A stretch of DNA of 64,000 bases from Clostridioides sp. ES-S-0010-02 (GCA_020641055.1 CP067345.1:1729317-1793316); one strand, 5' to 3'. Counted from the first letter of the stretch, positions 9,451 through 18,931 are shown. The notes: generated by a model not told the origin, from the letters alone. A program made the numbers and translations.

Positions 9451-10368
9451 ATGATTTATACAGTAACATTAAATCCATCAATAGATTATATAGTTGAATT
9501 AGATGAATTAAATACAGGAAGTACAAATCGTGTAAATGAAGAATACGTTTATCCAGGAGGAAAAGGTATAAATGTGTCTTGTATACTTAAAGAACTTGGA
9601 CATGACAATACATCATTAGGTTTTATAAGTGGTTTTACTGGTGAATATATAGTAAAAACATTGGAGGAAAAAAAATTAAAAACAGACTTTATAAAATTGA
9701 AAAACGGTTTTTCAAGAATAAATGTAAAAATAAAAGTGTCAGAGGAAACCGAAATTAATGGACAAGGACCCAATATAAGTGATGAATACATCAACCTATT
9801 ATATAAAAAACTTGATAAATTAAATCAAGATGATATTTTAATATTGGCAGGTAGTATACCATCTACTTTAGATGAAAAATTATATGAAAATATAATGTCT
9901 AGACTAGAAGAAAAGAATATAAAAATTGTTGTAGATGCAACAAAAAATCTTCTTCTCAATGTATTAAAATATAAGCCTTTCCTAATTAAACCTAATAATG
10001 ATGAGCTAGAGGAAATGTTTGGTGTTAAATTAAATTCAAATGAAGATATAGTAAAGTATGCTAAAAAGTTAAAAGAAATGGGAGCTGTAAATGTTTTAGT
10101 GTCAATGGGTAAAGATGGTGCATTACTGATTACAGAAGATAATGAAGTATTTATAAGTGATGTACCAAAAGGAACTGTAAAAAATTCTGCAGGAGCAGGA
10201 GATTCTATGGTAGCAGGGTTTATATCTGGATATCTAAGTACTGGTGAATATGATTATGCTCTTAAATTAGGTGCAGCTTCAGGAAGTGCAACTGCTTTTT
10301 CATATGATTTAGCTGAAAGAAAATATATTGATAAATTAGTAAACGAAATATCTGTTAAAAGATTTTAA
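9451..10368 (+). CDS. fruK: 1-phosphofructokinase
   Basis: This PfkB-family sugar kinase phosphorylates fructose 1-phosphate, the product of the fructose PTS, to fructose 1,6-bisphosphate. The N-terminus MIYTVTLNPSIDYIVELDEL is typical of FruK/LacC. GGKGINVSCILKELG is the substrate-binding block, and NSAGAGDSMVAGF is the PfkB signature with the catalytic Asp. The length, 305 aa, is normal. A good AGAGGTGG ribosome binding site precedes the ATG. It lies 39 bases before the fructose permease gene and forms an operon with it. Confidence 0.95.
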   Translation: MIYTVTLNPSIDYIVELDELNTGSTNRVNEEYVYPGGKGINVSCILKELGHDNTSLGFISGFTGEYIVKTLEEKKLKTDFIKLKNGFSRINVKIKVSEETEINGQGPNISDEYINLLYKKLDKLNQDDILILAGSIPSTLDEKLYENIMSRLEEKNIKIVVDATKNLLLNVLKYKPFLIKPNNDELEEMFGVKLNSNEDIVKYAKKLKEMGAVNVLVSMGKDGALLITEDNEVFISDVPKGTVKNSAGAGDSMVAGFISGYLSTGEYDYALKLGAASGSATAFSYDLAERKYIDKLVNEISVKRF

Positions 10369-10407
10369 AAATAACCTAAAAAATATATAGAGAGGAAATG
10401 AGAACTT

Positions 10408-12327
10408 ATGAAAATTATAGATTTATTAGATGAAAAATCAATTAAATTAAATTTAAAGTCAAAAAATAAACCAGAAGTAATAGAAGAACTAGTTGATTTA
10501 GTTGAAAATAGTGGTAATTTAAATGATAAAGAAAATTATAAGAAAGCAATTTTAGCCCGTGAAGAGATGAGTACAACAGGAATTGGAGAAGGTGTAGCTA
10601 TTCCTCATGCTAAGACTACAGCAGTTACTAAAGCTTGTATAGCAGCAGCTGTATCAAAGGAAGGTATAGATTATGAATCTTTTGATGGAAGTTTGTCAAA
10701 TTTATTTTTTATGATAGCTGCACCAGATGGAGCTAATAATACACATCTTGAAGTATTATCTAGATTATCTACAATACTTATGGATGAAGATTTTAGAAAT
10801 AAACTTATAAATTCAAATTCAGCAAGAGAATTCAAAGAAATAATAGATAAAAAAGAAAGAGAAAAATTCAGTGAAGAATATCAGGATGAAGAAATTAGTA
10901 AAGAGGATGTTTTAAATAATAAAGATAAAAATATTAGTAAGTATCCTCAAGTTTTAGCAGTAACAGCGTGTCCAACAGGAATAGCACATACATTTATGGC
11001 AGCTGAAAGTTTAAATAAAATGGCTGAAAGTAAAGGTATCTCTATAAAAGTAGAAACTAATGGTTCAGTAGGTGTTAAGAATAGACTTACAAAAGAAGAG
11101 ATAGAAAATGCTACATGTATAATAGTAGCAGCAGATAAAAATGTTGAAATGGCCAGATTTAATGGCAAAAAAGTTATAAAAACTAAGGTTGCTGATGGTA
11201 TACACAAAGCGGAAGAACTTATAGATAAAGCTGTAAATGGAGATGCTCCAATTTATCATGGAGAAGAAGGAAGTCACAACGAATCAAGTGAAGAAAACGA
11301 AAGTGGATTTAGAAAAGTCTACAAGCATTTAATGAATGGTGTGTCTAATATGTTGCCATTTGTTATTGGTGGAGGTATACTTATAGCTTTGGCATTCTTA
11401 CTTGATGATTACTCTATTGACCCTTCACATTTCGGTTCAAATACACCAATAGCAGCATTTTTTAAGGGAATTGGAGATAAAGCATTTGGATTTATGTTAC
11501 CTGTACTTGCAGGTTATATAGCATATTCTATATCTGATAGACCTGCATTTGTTGTTGGTTTTGTGGGAGGAGCTCTTGCAGGAGATGGTGGTTCAGGTTT
11601 TCTAGGAGCATTACTTGCAGGTTTTATAGCAGGATATTTGGTAGAAGGACTTAAGAAAATATTTAATGTATTACCAACTTCATTAGAAGGAATAAAACCA
11701 GTATTATTATATCCTTTATTTGGAACTCTTTTGATGGGCGTTATAATGACATTTCTAGTAATACCTCCAGTTACAGCAATTAATAATGCTATGGTTGGAT
11801 TCCTAAATAGTTTAGGTGGAACTTCAAAAATAGTTTTAGGATTAGTGTTGGGTGGAATGATGGCTGTAGATATGGGTGGACCTGTGAATAAAGCAGCTTA
11901 TGTATTTGGTGTAGCATCTCTTGAATCAGGGCAATTTGAAATAATGGCAGCAGTAATGGCTGGTGGTATGGTTCCTCCACTTGCTATAGCTCTTGCAACT
12001 ACATTCTTCAAAAATAGATTTACAAAAGAAGAAAGAGAGTCTGGTAAAGTTAACTATGTAATGGGGTTATCATTTGTAACAGAGGGAGCAATACCTTTTG
12101 CAGCTGGAGACCCACTTCATGTTATACCAGCTTGTATTGGAGGTTCAGCAGTAGCAGGAGCACTTAGTATGCTATTTAATGCAGCTCTTCGTGCACCTCA
12201 TGGAGGAGTATTTGTTATACCAGTAGTTACTCATCCACTTGGATATATAGTGGCTATAATTGTAGGTGCTGTAGTTGGAATGATGCTTTTAGCACTACTT
12301 AAAAAACCACTAAATCAAAGCGCATAA
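10408..12327 (+). CDS. fruA: Fructose-specific PTS permease EIIABC
   Basis: This is a single-chain fructose transporter that phosphorylates its substrate at C1 during import. The EIIA domain (residues 1-145) has the active His67 in GEGVAIPHAKT. A charged linker is followed by an EIIB domain (about 178-275) with Cys187 in AVTACPTGIAHTF. The C-terminal EIIC membrane domain (about 305-635) has the conserved DMGGPVNKAAY and TEGAIPFAA segments. Length and A-B-C order are typical of Firmicute FruA. The downstream terminator closes the operon. Confidence 0.96.
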   Translation: MKIIDLLDEKSIKLNLKSKNKPEVIEELVDLVENSGNLNDKENYKKAILAREEMSTTGIGEGVAIPHAKTTAVTKACIAAAVSKEGIDYESFDGSLSNLFFMIAAPDGANNTHLEVLSRLSTILMDEDFRNKLINSNSAREFKEIIDKKEREKFSEEYQDEEISKEDVLNNKDKNISKYPQVLAVTACPTGIAHTFMAAESLNKMAESKGISIKVETNGSVGVKNRLTKEEIENATCIIVAADKNVEMARFNGKKVIKTKVADGIHKAEELIDKAVNGDAPIYHGEEGSHNESSEENESGFRKVYKHLMNGVSNMLPFVIGGGILIALAFLLDDYSIDPSHFGSNTPIAAFFKGIGDKAFGFMLPVLAGYIAYSISDRPAFVVGFVGGALAGDGGSGFLGALLAGFIAGYLVEGLKKIFNVLPTSLEGIKPVLLYPLFGTLLMGVIMTFLVIPPVTAINNAMVGFLNSLGGTSKIVLGLVLGGMMAVDMGGPVNKAAYVFGVASLESGQFEIMAAVMAGGMVPPLAIALATTFFKNRFTKEERESGKVNYVMGLSFVTEGAIPFAAGDPLHVIPACIGGSAVAGALSMLFNAALRAPHGGVFVIPVVTHPLGYIVAIIVGAVVGMMLLALLKKPLNQSA

Positions 12328-12387
12328 TAACCAAAGAGTATTAAAAGGGATAATTTTAGATATATTTAAATGAAATTATTATAAAAT

Positions 12388-12422
12388 AACTGACTGACAT
12401 TTAACTGACAGTCAGTTTTTAT
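12388..12422 (+). terminator. Intrinsic terminator of the fru operon
   Basis: AACTGACTG and CAGTCAGTT form a perfect nine-base stem followed by TTTTTATT. The roughly 240 bases after it, up to the end of the convergent phosphoesterase gene, hold no gene I can support. Confidence 0.85.
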
Positions 12423-12665
12423 TATTTAAAAAAATTTACTTAAACTATAGGGTATTTCATTGTCAAATTTTTAAATCAGATGAGAATATCTATTTTATAG
12501 TTATTTGTAATACTTTATAGCTTTATAACTAAGTCATAGTATAGCTTTTTACTTGAAAAACTTTCAATTAGCCTTGACTTATATTTTGTATCATGTTTCA
12601 TAAATCTTACATCTCATCTTTTAATTAATATTTTAATATTCAATCTTAAATCAAGGAATAAAACT

Positions 12666-14060
12666 CTACTCTATATGTTCTAAATTAATATTGTATTTTT
12701 TTTCACCTTTTATAACTTTGAATTTATCATTTTTATTAGGATAAATAGTCACAACATTGTTTTTGTACTCTGATTCATCACATTTTATATTAAATGGCAT
12801 AAGCTCTGATTCTCCATATAGATAAGTAACAGGTTTATTATTCTTCATAACGACAATTTGTAGCATATCTCTATCTTTTGGAGAAGATATATTTCTCCAT
12901 TTATATCCTACAGCTTTATATATATCGTTTGCTGATGTTCCAGACTTAAAGATAAATATTTTATCCCATTCAGGCGGCATTACTTTTGCCAGTCTTATTT
13001 CATTATTGTTTTCACTAGCTTTCATAAGTGAAGAAACAAATTGTCCAAATTTCTCATCTTCTTTATTTTTCTCAAATTTAACTAACTCACTGGATTTGTC
13101 AACTACACTCCATTTATCGTTATTTTTTTCTAATTTAAAGTTAATTTTAGAAATACATTCTCCATGCTTTCCTGGTTCAGTAACTATAACCTTTTCTCCC
13201 AATGTGTTTTTATAATCGTGTTGTTCAATTTGAACATGATTATGCCCTGCAACTATCGCATCAATACCATCAACTTGTTGAGCTAAATCTTGTATTCTAT
13301 TGCCTGGATTTTTAGGATTTTTAGGTCTTTCACCTGTGTGCGCAACAGCTACTATTATATCTGGACTTTCTTTTTCCATGATTTTTACCCATTTTTTAGC
13401 ATCTTCTACTAAATCATTCATATATAGTTCACCACTATAACCTTCTTGGTCTTTTAGTTCTAAAGATTTAGAATCTACAAGTTCTCCATTTTCATTTAGT
13501 TGTTTTCCTTCACCAACTTCTTTTATAGTAAGTCCTAGAATTCCTAGTTTTACATTTCCTTCTGGTGTATCAATATTTTTTATTATGTATGGTTTTGTAT
13601 AGCTATCCCCATTTTTCTTATAAGTATTAGCTGATAATACATCTATTTTTTGTTTTTCAAAATCAGATATCATATTGTCTAAATGAAATTTATTAAGAGA
13701 TATAAATTCATGATTACCAAGAACTACAGCATCATAACCGACTTCTTTCATGTCCTTTGAAATAGGAGTTTCAATATAGCTTTCAGTTTTGTTGTTGTTA
13801 TCTTTAAGCATAGCATTAGAATAATCATCCATACTACTTCCTAAAGCTACTCCACGGTCAAAGAAGTCTCCAGCATCTACTAAAGTTATATTTTTATCTT
13901 TTTCTCTTTGTTCCCTTACATAAGAAGTTAACTCATAAGGGATGTTACCATGTAAATCGGTAGTGGCTAGTACATTTATTTCTGTTGTATGTTTTGAAGT
14001 ACACCCAGACATTAGCAATATAAATAAACAAGTAATGCCTATAATTATTTTGTTTTTCAT
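12666..14060 (-). CDS. Metallophosphoesterase lipoprotein (5'-nucleotidase/2',3'-cyclic phosphodiesterase family)
   Basis: This is a secreted, lipid-anchored phosphoesterase. A signal peptide (MKNKIIIGITCLFILLMSGC) ends in a lipobox with Cys20. The calcineurin-like domain shows all metal-binding motifs: TDLHGN (about 34-39), DAGDFFDRG (62-70), LGNHEF (114-119) and GHNH further on. A C-terminal 5'-nucleotidase-type domain follows, giving 464 aa. Such proteins scavenge extracellular nucleotides. The exact substrate cannot be told from sequence. The ATG is preceded by an AGGTTTT-type site (minus-strand TGGAGG). It is transcribed divergently from the FAD-Rieske gene. Confidence 0.88.
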   Translation of the reverse strand: MKNKIIIGITCLFILLMSGCTSKHTTEINVLATTDLHGNIPYELTSYVREQREKDKNITLVDAGDFFDRGVALGSSMDDYSNAMLKDNNNKTESYIETPISKDMKEVGYDAVVLGNHEFISLNKFHLDNMISDFEKQKIDVLSANTYKKNGDSYTKPYIIKNIDTPEGNVKLGILGLTIKEVGEGKQLNENGELVDSKSLELKDQEGYSGELYMNDLVEDAKKWVKIMEKESPDIIVAVAHTGERPKNPKNPGNRIQDLAQQVDGIDAIVAGHNHVQIEQHDYKNTLGEKVIVTEPGKHGECISKINFKLEKNNDKWSVVDKSSELVKFEKNKEDEKFGQFVSSLMKASENNNEIRLAKVMPPEWDKIFIFKSGTSANDIYKAVGYKWRNISSPKDRDMLQIVVMKNNKPVTYLYGESELMPFNIKCDESEYKNNVVTIYPNKNDKFKVIKGEKKYNINLEHIE

Positions 14061-14316
14061 AAAACCTCCATTTTACTTTTTCTGAATATTTGTTTTAGTG
14101 TCATTAACTACATAATCCCCCTGTAATATCAATAGTAATATATTACTATACAAAAATCAACTATATATTTCATAGACATATAAATTGATAGAGATAAAAA
14201 TAAAGTTCATTAAATAAAAATCAATTAAAAGTAATCTCAAAAGAATTTTAAAGCATTCTATAAGATTGGTTAACTATAGTATCTTTGAGAAAATGATAAA
14301 CAAATAATATATAGTC

Positions 14317-14346
14317 TTGCATTTATTTTTTTATATTATTTATAAT
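14317..14346 (+). promoter_or_regulatory. Sigma-A-type promoter of the FAD-Rieske gene
   Basis: TTGCAT at 14317-14322 and TATAAT at 14341-14346 are 18 bases apart, 58 bases before the ATG. The rest of the 343-base divergent gap is AT-rich and holds no gene. A reverse-strand promoter for the lipoprotein gene must also lie there, but I could not pick it out. Confidence 0.6.
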
Positions 14347-14403
14347 AAATAAACCCTATGATGGAAAAACTATTCTTATTTAACATGTAAAGGAGTATTT
14401 AAA

Positions 14404-15930
14404 ATGAACGAATCGTATTGGATTTTAAATTCAAGTCCCAAAGAATATGAAAAATTAGGCGAGAATATAAAAGTAGAATGTCTAGTCGTAGGAGGAGGAA
14501 TAACTGGTTTAACAACTGCATATCTATTAGCAAAAGAAGGTAAAAAAGTAGCACTTGTTGAAGCTGATAAAGTAGGATATGGAACTTCAGGCAGAAATAC
14601 TGGTAAAGTAACTTGTCAACATGATATAGTATATTCTAAAATAGAGAAAAAATATGGATTAGATAAAGCTAAATCATATTATAATGCAAATAATGAAGCT
14701 TTAAAATTGATTGAGAAAATAATCAGTGAAAATAATATAAAATGTGATTTTCAAAGGATTCCATCTTTTGTCTTTACAGAAAAGGAAGAATCTATAAAGG
14801 ATATTAAAGATGAATACCGTACATGTAAAAAAATAGGCATAGATTGCGAATATTATGAAACTATAAATGATATTCCATTAGATGTAAAAGGAGCTATTCA
14901 TTTTTCTAATCAAGGTCAATTTAATCCAAAACAATATGTTGATGGTTTGGCAGAAGTAGCAGTAAATTTAGGGCTAAAAATATATGAAAACACGCCGATA
15001 GTAGACCTAGAAAAAGGAGCTATATGTAGAGTTAAGACTGGAGATAATAATATAATAGAAGCTGAAAATGTTATAATCTCATCTCACAGTCCATGGTATG
15101 ATGGGTTGAATTTTTATTTTGCAAAGGAATATGCTGAACGTGCCTATTTAATGGTTGCAGTCCTACAAAATGAATTGCCAGAGGGTATATTTATAAGTAT
15201 AGATGACCCATCAATAACTTTTAGACAATGTAATGATGAAAATAATAACCTATTAATCTTTGGAGGAGGAGACCACAAAGTTGGTCAAGGTGGAACTGAA
15301 GAAGAAATATTTGATGATTTAGAGCATTATGGTAAAGAAGTATTTAAGATAAAAGACTTTAAATGTAAATGGTCTGCTCAAGACAATATGAGTTTTGACA
15401 ATGTTCCTTATATAGGTTATATCAATAAAAGGGAGAATAATATTTATGTAGCTACAGGATTTTCTAAATGGGGAATGACTAATGGAACTGCTGCAGGAAT
15501 AATAATAAAAGATTTAATAATAAATAAAACTTCTGACTATAAGGACACTTTCAATCCATCGAGATTAGGTAGTTATTTTTCAATGGATTTTATAAAGGAA
15601 AATGCAAATGTAGCGATGAATTATGTAACTGGAAAATTAAAAATAGGTAGTGGAGATATGCCTAAAAGTAGTGGTGAAGGAAAGATTGTTAATATTGATG
15701 GAAAAAGATATGGTGTTTATAAAGATGATAGAGGAGATTTTTATATTGTAGATACTACATGTACTCATTTAGGATGTGAACTTAATTTTAATAGTGAAGA
15801 AAAAACATGGGATTGTCCATGCCATGGTTCAAGATTTGACTATAAAGGAAACATACTTGAAGGCCCAGCACTTAAGCCATTAAAACTTTATGGTTATGGT
15901 GATAATGATGTTAATCCTAAGTTATTATAG
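14404..15930 (+). CDS. FAD-dependent oxidoreductase with C-terminal Rieske [2Fe-2S] domain (YhfW-like)
   Basis: A DAO-type flavoprotein domain begins after a short leader, with the dinucleotide-binding motif LVVGGGITGLTTAYLLAKEG and SGRNTGKVT. The C-terminal 80 residues form a Rieske domain with both ligand pairs: Cys453-x-His455 and Cys471-x2-His474 in CTHLG and CPCHGS. Domain order and 508-residue length match the B. subtilis YhfW type. The electron donor and substrate are unknown. AAAGGAG precedes the ATG by nine bases. The next gene starts 32 bases later and is probably co-transcribed. Confidence 0.88.
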   Translation: MNESYWILNSSPKEYEKLGENIKVECLVVGGGITGLTTAYLLAKEGKKVALVEADKVGYGTSGRNTGKVTCQHDIVYSKIEKKYGLDKAKSYYNANNEALKLIEKIISENNIKCDFQRIPSFVFTEKEESIKDIKDEYRTCKKIGIDCEYYETINDIPLDVKGAIHFSNQGQFNPKQYVDGLAEVAVNLGLKIYENTPIVDLEKGAICRVKTGDNNIIEAENVIISSHSPWYDGLNFYFAKEYAERAYLMVAVLQNELPEGIFISIDDPSITFRQCNDENNNLLIFGGGDHKVGQGGTEEEIFDDLEHYGKEVFKIKDFKCKWSAQDNMSFDNVPYIGYINKRENNIYVATGFSKWGMTNGTAAGIIIKDLIINKTSDYKDTFNPSRLGSYFSMDFIKENANVAMNYVTGKLKIGSGDMPKSSGEGKIVNIDGKRYGVYKDDRGDFYIVDTTCTHLGCELNFNSEEKTWDCPCHGSRFDYKGNILEGPALKPLKLYGYGDNDVNPKLL

Positions 15931-15962
15931 AATATAGAATGTTTTGGAAAGGTAAATTATTT

Positions 15963-16520
15963 ATGAATAAACTTTTAAAGCCAATAACCATTTTACTTTA
16001 TATAGTATATGTTTTATGTGCCATATTTTTTGCTACAAATAGAGCTTTTGGAAATGTAGGTTTAGTAGCAATCAGTTTAATTGGTACTTTTATATTAAGT
16101 ATTTTAAATAGGCAAAATAAAAGACTTTTGAGCAATGAATTATATATTGTACTTGTATTATTTATAATGTTTGCATCATTATTAGGTACTTGTTTTAATT
16201 TTTATGACATAAATTATTATGATGATTTTTTACATTTATGGTCGGGTATAATATCATGTATTGTAGCATTTTCTACAATTAAATATTTTTATATACAAAA
16301 AGATATAAGTAAGATGAGTAAAATATTTTTAGTTATATTTGTATTTATGTTTAGTATGGGAGTGGCTAGTTTGTGGGAAATAGGTGAATTTCTAATGGAT
16401 ACTTTTATTGGGACTACTACACAAGCTGGAGGACTAGAAGATACTATGATTGATATGGTAGATGCTTTAATAGGTACAATTATAACCATTCCTTTTATAA
16501 TAAAAAAATCAAATGCATAG
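15963..16520 (+). CDS. Small polytopic membrane protein of unknown function
   Basis: This 185-residue protein has about six hydrophobic segments. The central YDDFLHLWSGI motif and the later SLWEIGEFLMD and DTMIDMVDALIG motifs recur in uncharacterised membrane proteins of Firmicutes (DUF2238-like). An earlier in-frame ATG at 15939 exists, but GGAAAGG lies between the two and supports the start given here. It probably shares a transcript with the FAD-Rieske gene and ends before a strong terminator hairpin. Function is unknown. Confidence 0.75.
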   Translation: MNKLLKPITILLYIVYVLCAIFFATNRAFGNVGLVAISLIGTFILSILNRQNKRLLSNELYIVLVLFIMFASLLGTCFNFYDINYYDDFLHLWSGIISCIVAFSTIKYFYIQKDISKMSKIFLVIFVFMFSMGVASLWEIGEFLMDTFIGTTTQAGGLEDTMIDMVDALIGTIITIPFIIKKSNA

Positions 16521-16537
16521 TTTAAAGTTGATTGCAA

Positions 16538-16597
16538 TGGATTTAATTAGTCATATGAAGTCTAAGAAATTATATGACAAATTAAATCCATTTTTTA
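16538..16597 (+). terminator. Long-stem intrinsic terminator
   Basis: TGGATTTAATTAGTCATAT pairs with ATATGACAAATTAAATCCA (18 of 19 positions), followed by six T. It closes the housekeeping region just before the tail-like cluster. A 72-residue reading frame crosses it and is not credible. Confidence 0.88.
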
Positions 16598-16897
16598 TTG
16601 TATATACTTGTATAAGAGATTATATAATTTCTTATATCGTGAAAATAAATTTAAAATATTTAAAAGTGTATATGATTATAAAGACAATATTTTTTATTAA
16701 ATACAGATATTCTACAAAAAGCATAATATAAATTTTATTTTTTTGTTACAAAATGGAGAAATGTATAGGTATATATATAGATAATAAATATTCTTTGACT
16801 TTTGCCAAAACAAAGTCTTTTACTACTATAATTTGAAACTCGTATTTAATGATGTAAATTTGAATCAATTAAATAGTGTAGTAGGTAGAATATTTTT

Positions 16898-16941
16898 TAT
16901 ACAATACTAATTTTAATGGTACAAAAATTAGTCATTGTATA
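16898..16941. promoter_or_regulatory. Dyad symmetry upstream of the tail cluster (operator or leader hairpin)
   Basis: TATACAATACTAATTTT is mirrored by AAAATTAGTCATTGTATA around a nine-base centre, with a single-base gap. It lies 47 bases before the first cluster gene. No T-run follows, so it is not an obvious terminator and could be a repressor operator or RNA leader element. The surrounding 390-base gap (16598-16987) has no gene. It also holds a weak promoter candidate, TTGCCA at 16802 and TATAAT at 16827 with a 19-base spacer. Confidence 0.5.
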
Positions 16942-16987
16942 CATATATAAAAATAAATATAAGAAGTAAACTTAATAGGGGGGAACA

Positions 16988-17257
16988 ATGTTAAAAAAAA
17001 TTAATTTAGAGAGCTGTTTTAAACATGCTATGGAAAAGGGATATAATTATTTAGGTGTGGTTGTAAAAATAGATGAAAATCACAAGGAGCTAATAGTAAA
17101 TACCAAAAATAATTTTCAAAACAAACTTAAGTATTATAAATTAGCTTATGATGAAAATTTGAATCATAATGTAGCAAATGATATGAGTATAACTGATTTT
17201 ACATATGGAAATACATTAGCAGATATTGAAAGTAAATTACAAAAAAATTTTATATAA
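16988..17257 (+). CDS. Small protein of unknown function, first gene of the tail-like cluster
   Basis: This 89-residue, basic, soluble protein has no family I recognise. It has a very strong ribosome binding site (AGGGGGGAAC) and sits directly after the dyad element. Its position at the head of a long structural operon would fit a regulator or early assembly factor, but nothing in the sequence proves this. It has no clear HTH or membrane segment. Confidence 0.6.
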   Translation: MLKKINLESCFKHAMEKGYNYLGVVVKIDENHKELIVNTKNNFQNKLKYYKLAYDENLNHNVANDMSITDFTYGNTLADIESKLQKNFI

Positions 17258-17298
17258 AACAAAAAATATGCTTTTTAATTTAACAAAGTATATCTTAT

Positions 17299-17438
17299 AG
17301 AGGGTATATTACATAGTGAATAAGCAAATATGACCCCTCAAAAAATCCGCGTAATACCAACAAATCTAAGAATCCCAAATAAGCTTGTTAGCATTTAAAT
17401 AATGCTAACAAGCTTAGATATACTAGTCTAAGATATCT
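17299..17438 (+). other. Candidate structured leader RNA or regulatory DNA
   Basis: This 200-base gap has several nested inverted repeats. The best is a perfect 15-base stem (AAGCTTGTTAGCATT / AATGCTAACAAGCTT, 17381-17415) with a five-base loop and no T-run. Upstream, GAGGGTATATT can pair with AATATGACCCCTC. ATCTAAG at about 17364 could pair with CTTAGAT overlapping the perfect stem. Mutually exclusive pairings of this kind are seen in regulatory leaders. No known riboswitch class is recognisable. Confidence 0.4.
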
Positions 17439-17457
17439 CAACTAAGGAAGGAATAAT

Positions 17458-18429
17458 ATGGATAAAAGTATAAAGGAAGAGAATATATTGAGTTACAATC
17501 CTAATTTAGAAGTAGGGAGATTTGAAAATTTTGAATATACATCAATAGTAAATGAACCTATAACAATTGAGGATTATAAGACTAATATTTTGAAGTCATT
17601 TGAAAAGTATCATCCATCAAAAGTAGTATCAAAATTAAATGAACTTATATCATTAATCAAATCCTATTTGAGTTTGATAGAAAATGATGCATATCAAGGT
17701 AAGATTACAAAGCAGTATTGTTTTTCTATTACAGAATCTGAACAATATGTACTAAAAGAGGAAAATTTTAAAAATTTATATGGAGATTCTAAGTTTGAAA
17801 GTTACTTAGAGATATTAAATATAAAAAACGAATTATTAAATATAAGAAAAATCTTTGTAATGGGGATATACACAACTAAAAAAAATGATTATTTATTTGA
17901 TGATATAGATTCTTCATTTATTAATAAATTGAACCAGTATGAATATGAAAAGAGTAATCATAATATAAATTACTTTTCATTATTTTATGATATTCAAGTT
18001 ACATTTATTTTATTAGAATACTGTAAGAAAATAGAAAAAATAATTAAAGAATTATATTTGATTGAAAATAGAAAAAAAGGACAACCAATAAATTCAGAAA
18101 CACATTTTATTCTAAACAAAAAGTTTAACCTTATAAATAAAACTATGAAAAATGACTTATTTAATGAAAAAAGTATACATGGAAATATAGAGGATTCTTT
18201 ACATAATCTATTTTTAGCTAAACATGATGTAAATACATTTATAAATAATTTTATTAATTTAAGAGATGAATTTAACTTACTTAATGAGATAAAGGAAGAT
18301 AATCTAAATGATGTAGAAATTTGCATTGATGAGTTAATAAATGCTTGCATGATGTCTGTAATTTATAAAAAAGATGTTTATAATTCACTATTGAATAAGT
18401 CAAAGATAAGAGAATTTTTTACTAAATAA
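17458..18429 (+). CDS. Hypothetical protein of the tail-like cluster
   Basis: This 323-residue, Lys/Glu/Asn-rich, predicted helical soluble protein has no recognisable family. It has an AAGGAAGG ribosome binding site and follows the structured leader. It has no signal peptide or membrane segment. By position it belongs to the early part of the cluster; it could be a regulator or assembly factor. Function is unknown. Confidence 0.6.
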   Translation: MDKSIKEENILSYNPNLEVGRFENFEYTSIVNEPITIEDYKTNILKSFEKYHPSKVVSKLNELISLIKSYLSLIENDAYQGKITKQYCFSITESEQYVLKEENFKNLYGDSKFESYLEILNIKNELLNIRKIFVMGIYTTKKNDYLFDDIDSSFINKLNQYEYEKSNHNINYFSLFYDIQVTFILLEYCKKIEKIIKELYLIENRKKGQPINSETHFILNKKFNLINKTMKNDLFNEKSIHGNIEDSLHNLFLAKHDVNTFINNFINLRDEFNLLNEIKEDNLNDVEICIDELINACMMSVIYKKDVYNSLLNKSKIREFFTK

Positions 18430-18495
18430 TTTACAATAGAGAAAAATGGTTGGTATATTCAGAAAATGAAAAGTATTAATAAGGAGGGTGAATAT

Positions 18496-18702
18496 ATGGC
18501 TGTTAAGCAAAAAAATATTAAGAAGAAAGATAAAGAGGAGCTTTACTCAAAAGCAGTAAAAATAAAATGCTGTTATTGTAGTAAAAAAGAAGATTGTTTA
18601 TATCAAGCAAGAAAAGAGTTTAGTGAAAGTATAGGTCATATAACCTATTGTACATTAACTCCAAATATTCCTAAAAAACAACGTAAAAAAATAAAACGTT
18701 AG
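18496..18702 (+). CDS. Small basic Cys-rich protein
   Basis: This 68-residue protein has a Lys-rich N- and C-terminus around a Cys group (CCYCSKKEDC, later YC). This looks like a small metal-binding or nucleic-acid-binding module. An upstream in-frame ATG at 18466 is possible, but AAGGAGGGTG directly precedes the start given here. It lies 16 bases before the holin gene. No family is recognised; a regulatory role is a guess. Confidence 0.6.
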   Translation: MAVKQKNIKKKDKEELYSKAVKIKCCYCSKKEDCLYQARKEFSESIGHITYCTLTPNIPKKQRKKIKR

Positions 18703-18718
18703 TAAAAGGAGAGCATAT

Positions 18719-18931
18719 ATGAAGAACTATTTAAAAAAGAGAGTAGGAAATAGAGGGTTTTGGGTTTCTCTAGCAGCAATGATTCCACTTACAATACAAT
18801 CTTTTGGATATATTGATATACTACCAAAAAATTATTCTGATATAGTAAATTGTCTTTTAGCCTTACTCACAACACTTGGAATATTGAATGACAATTCTAC
18901 TGAAAACAAGTGGTATTTAGATGATAAGTAA
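18719..18931 (+). CDS. Phage holin, phi LC3 family
   Basis: This 70-residue protein has two hydrophobic segments (FWVSLAAMIPLTIQSFGYI and VNCLLALLTTLGIL), separated by a short polar turn, and a charged C-terminus. This is the layout and sequence style of phi LC3-type holins, which permeabilise the membrane for lysis and particle release. AAAGGAGAG precedes the ATG. No endolysin is found next to it or elsewhere in the window. Its presence shows phage ancestry of the cluster. Confidence 0.82.
   Translation: MKNYLKKRVGNRGFWVSLAAMIPLTIQSFGYIDILPKNYSDIVNCLLALLTTLGILNDNSTENKWYLDDK

Noticed and set aside
16513-16731. 72-residue plus-strand reading frame after the small membrane protein gene
   Set aside because: It overlaps the preceding gene end and runs across a strong terminator hairpin, lacks a ribosome binding site, and its product looks like translated AT-rich noncoding sequence.
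17299-17438. Structured gap as a phage attachment site
   Set aside because: No integrase and no second copy of the sequence is visible in the window, so an att site cannot be supported.
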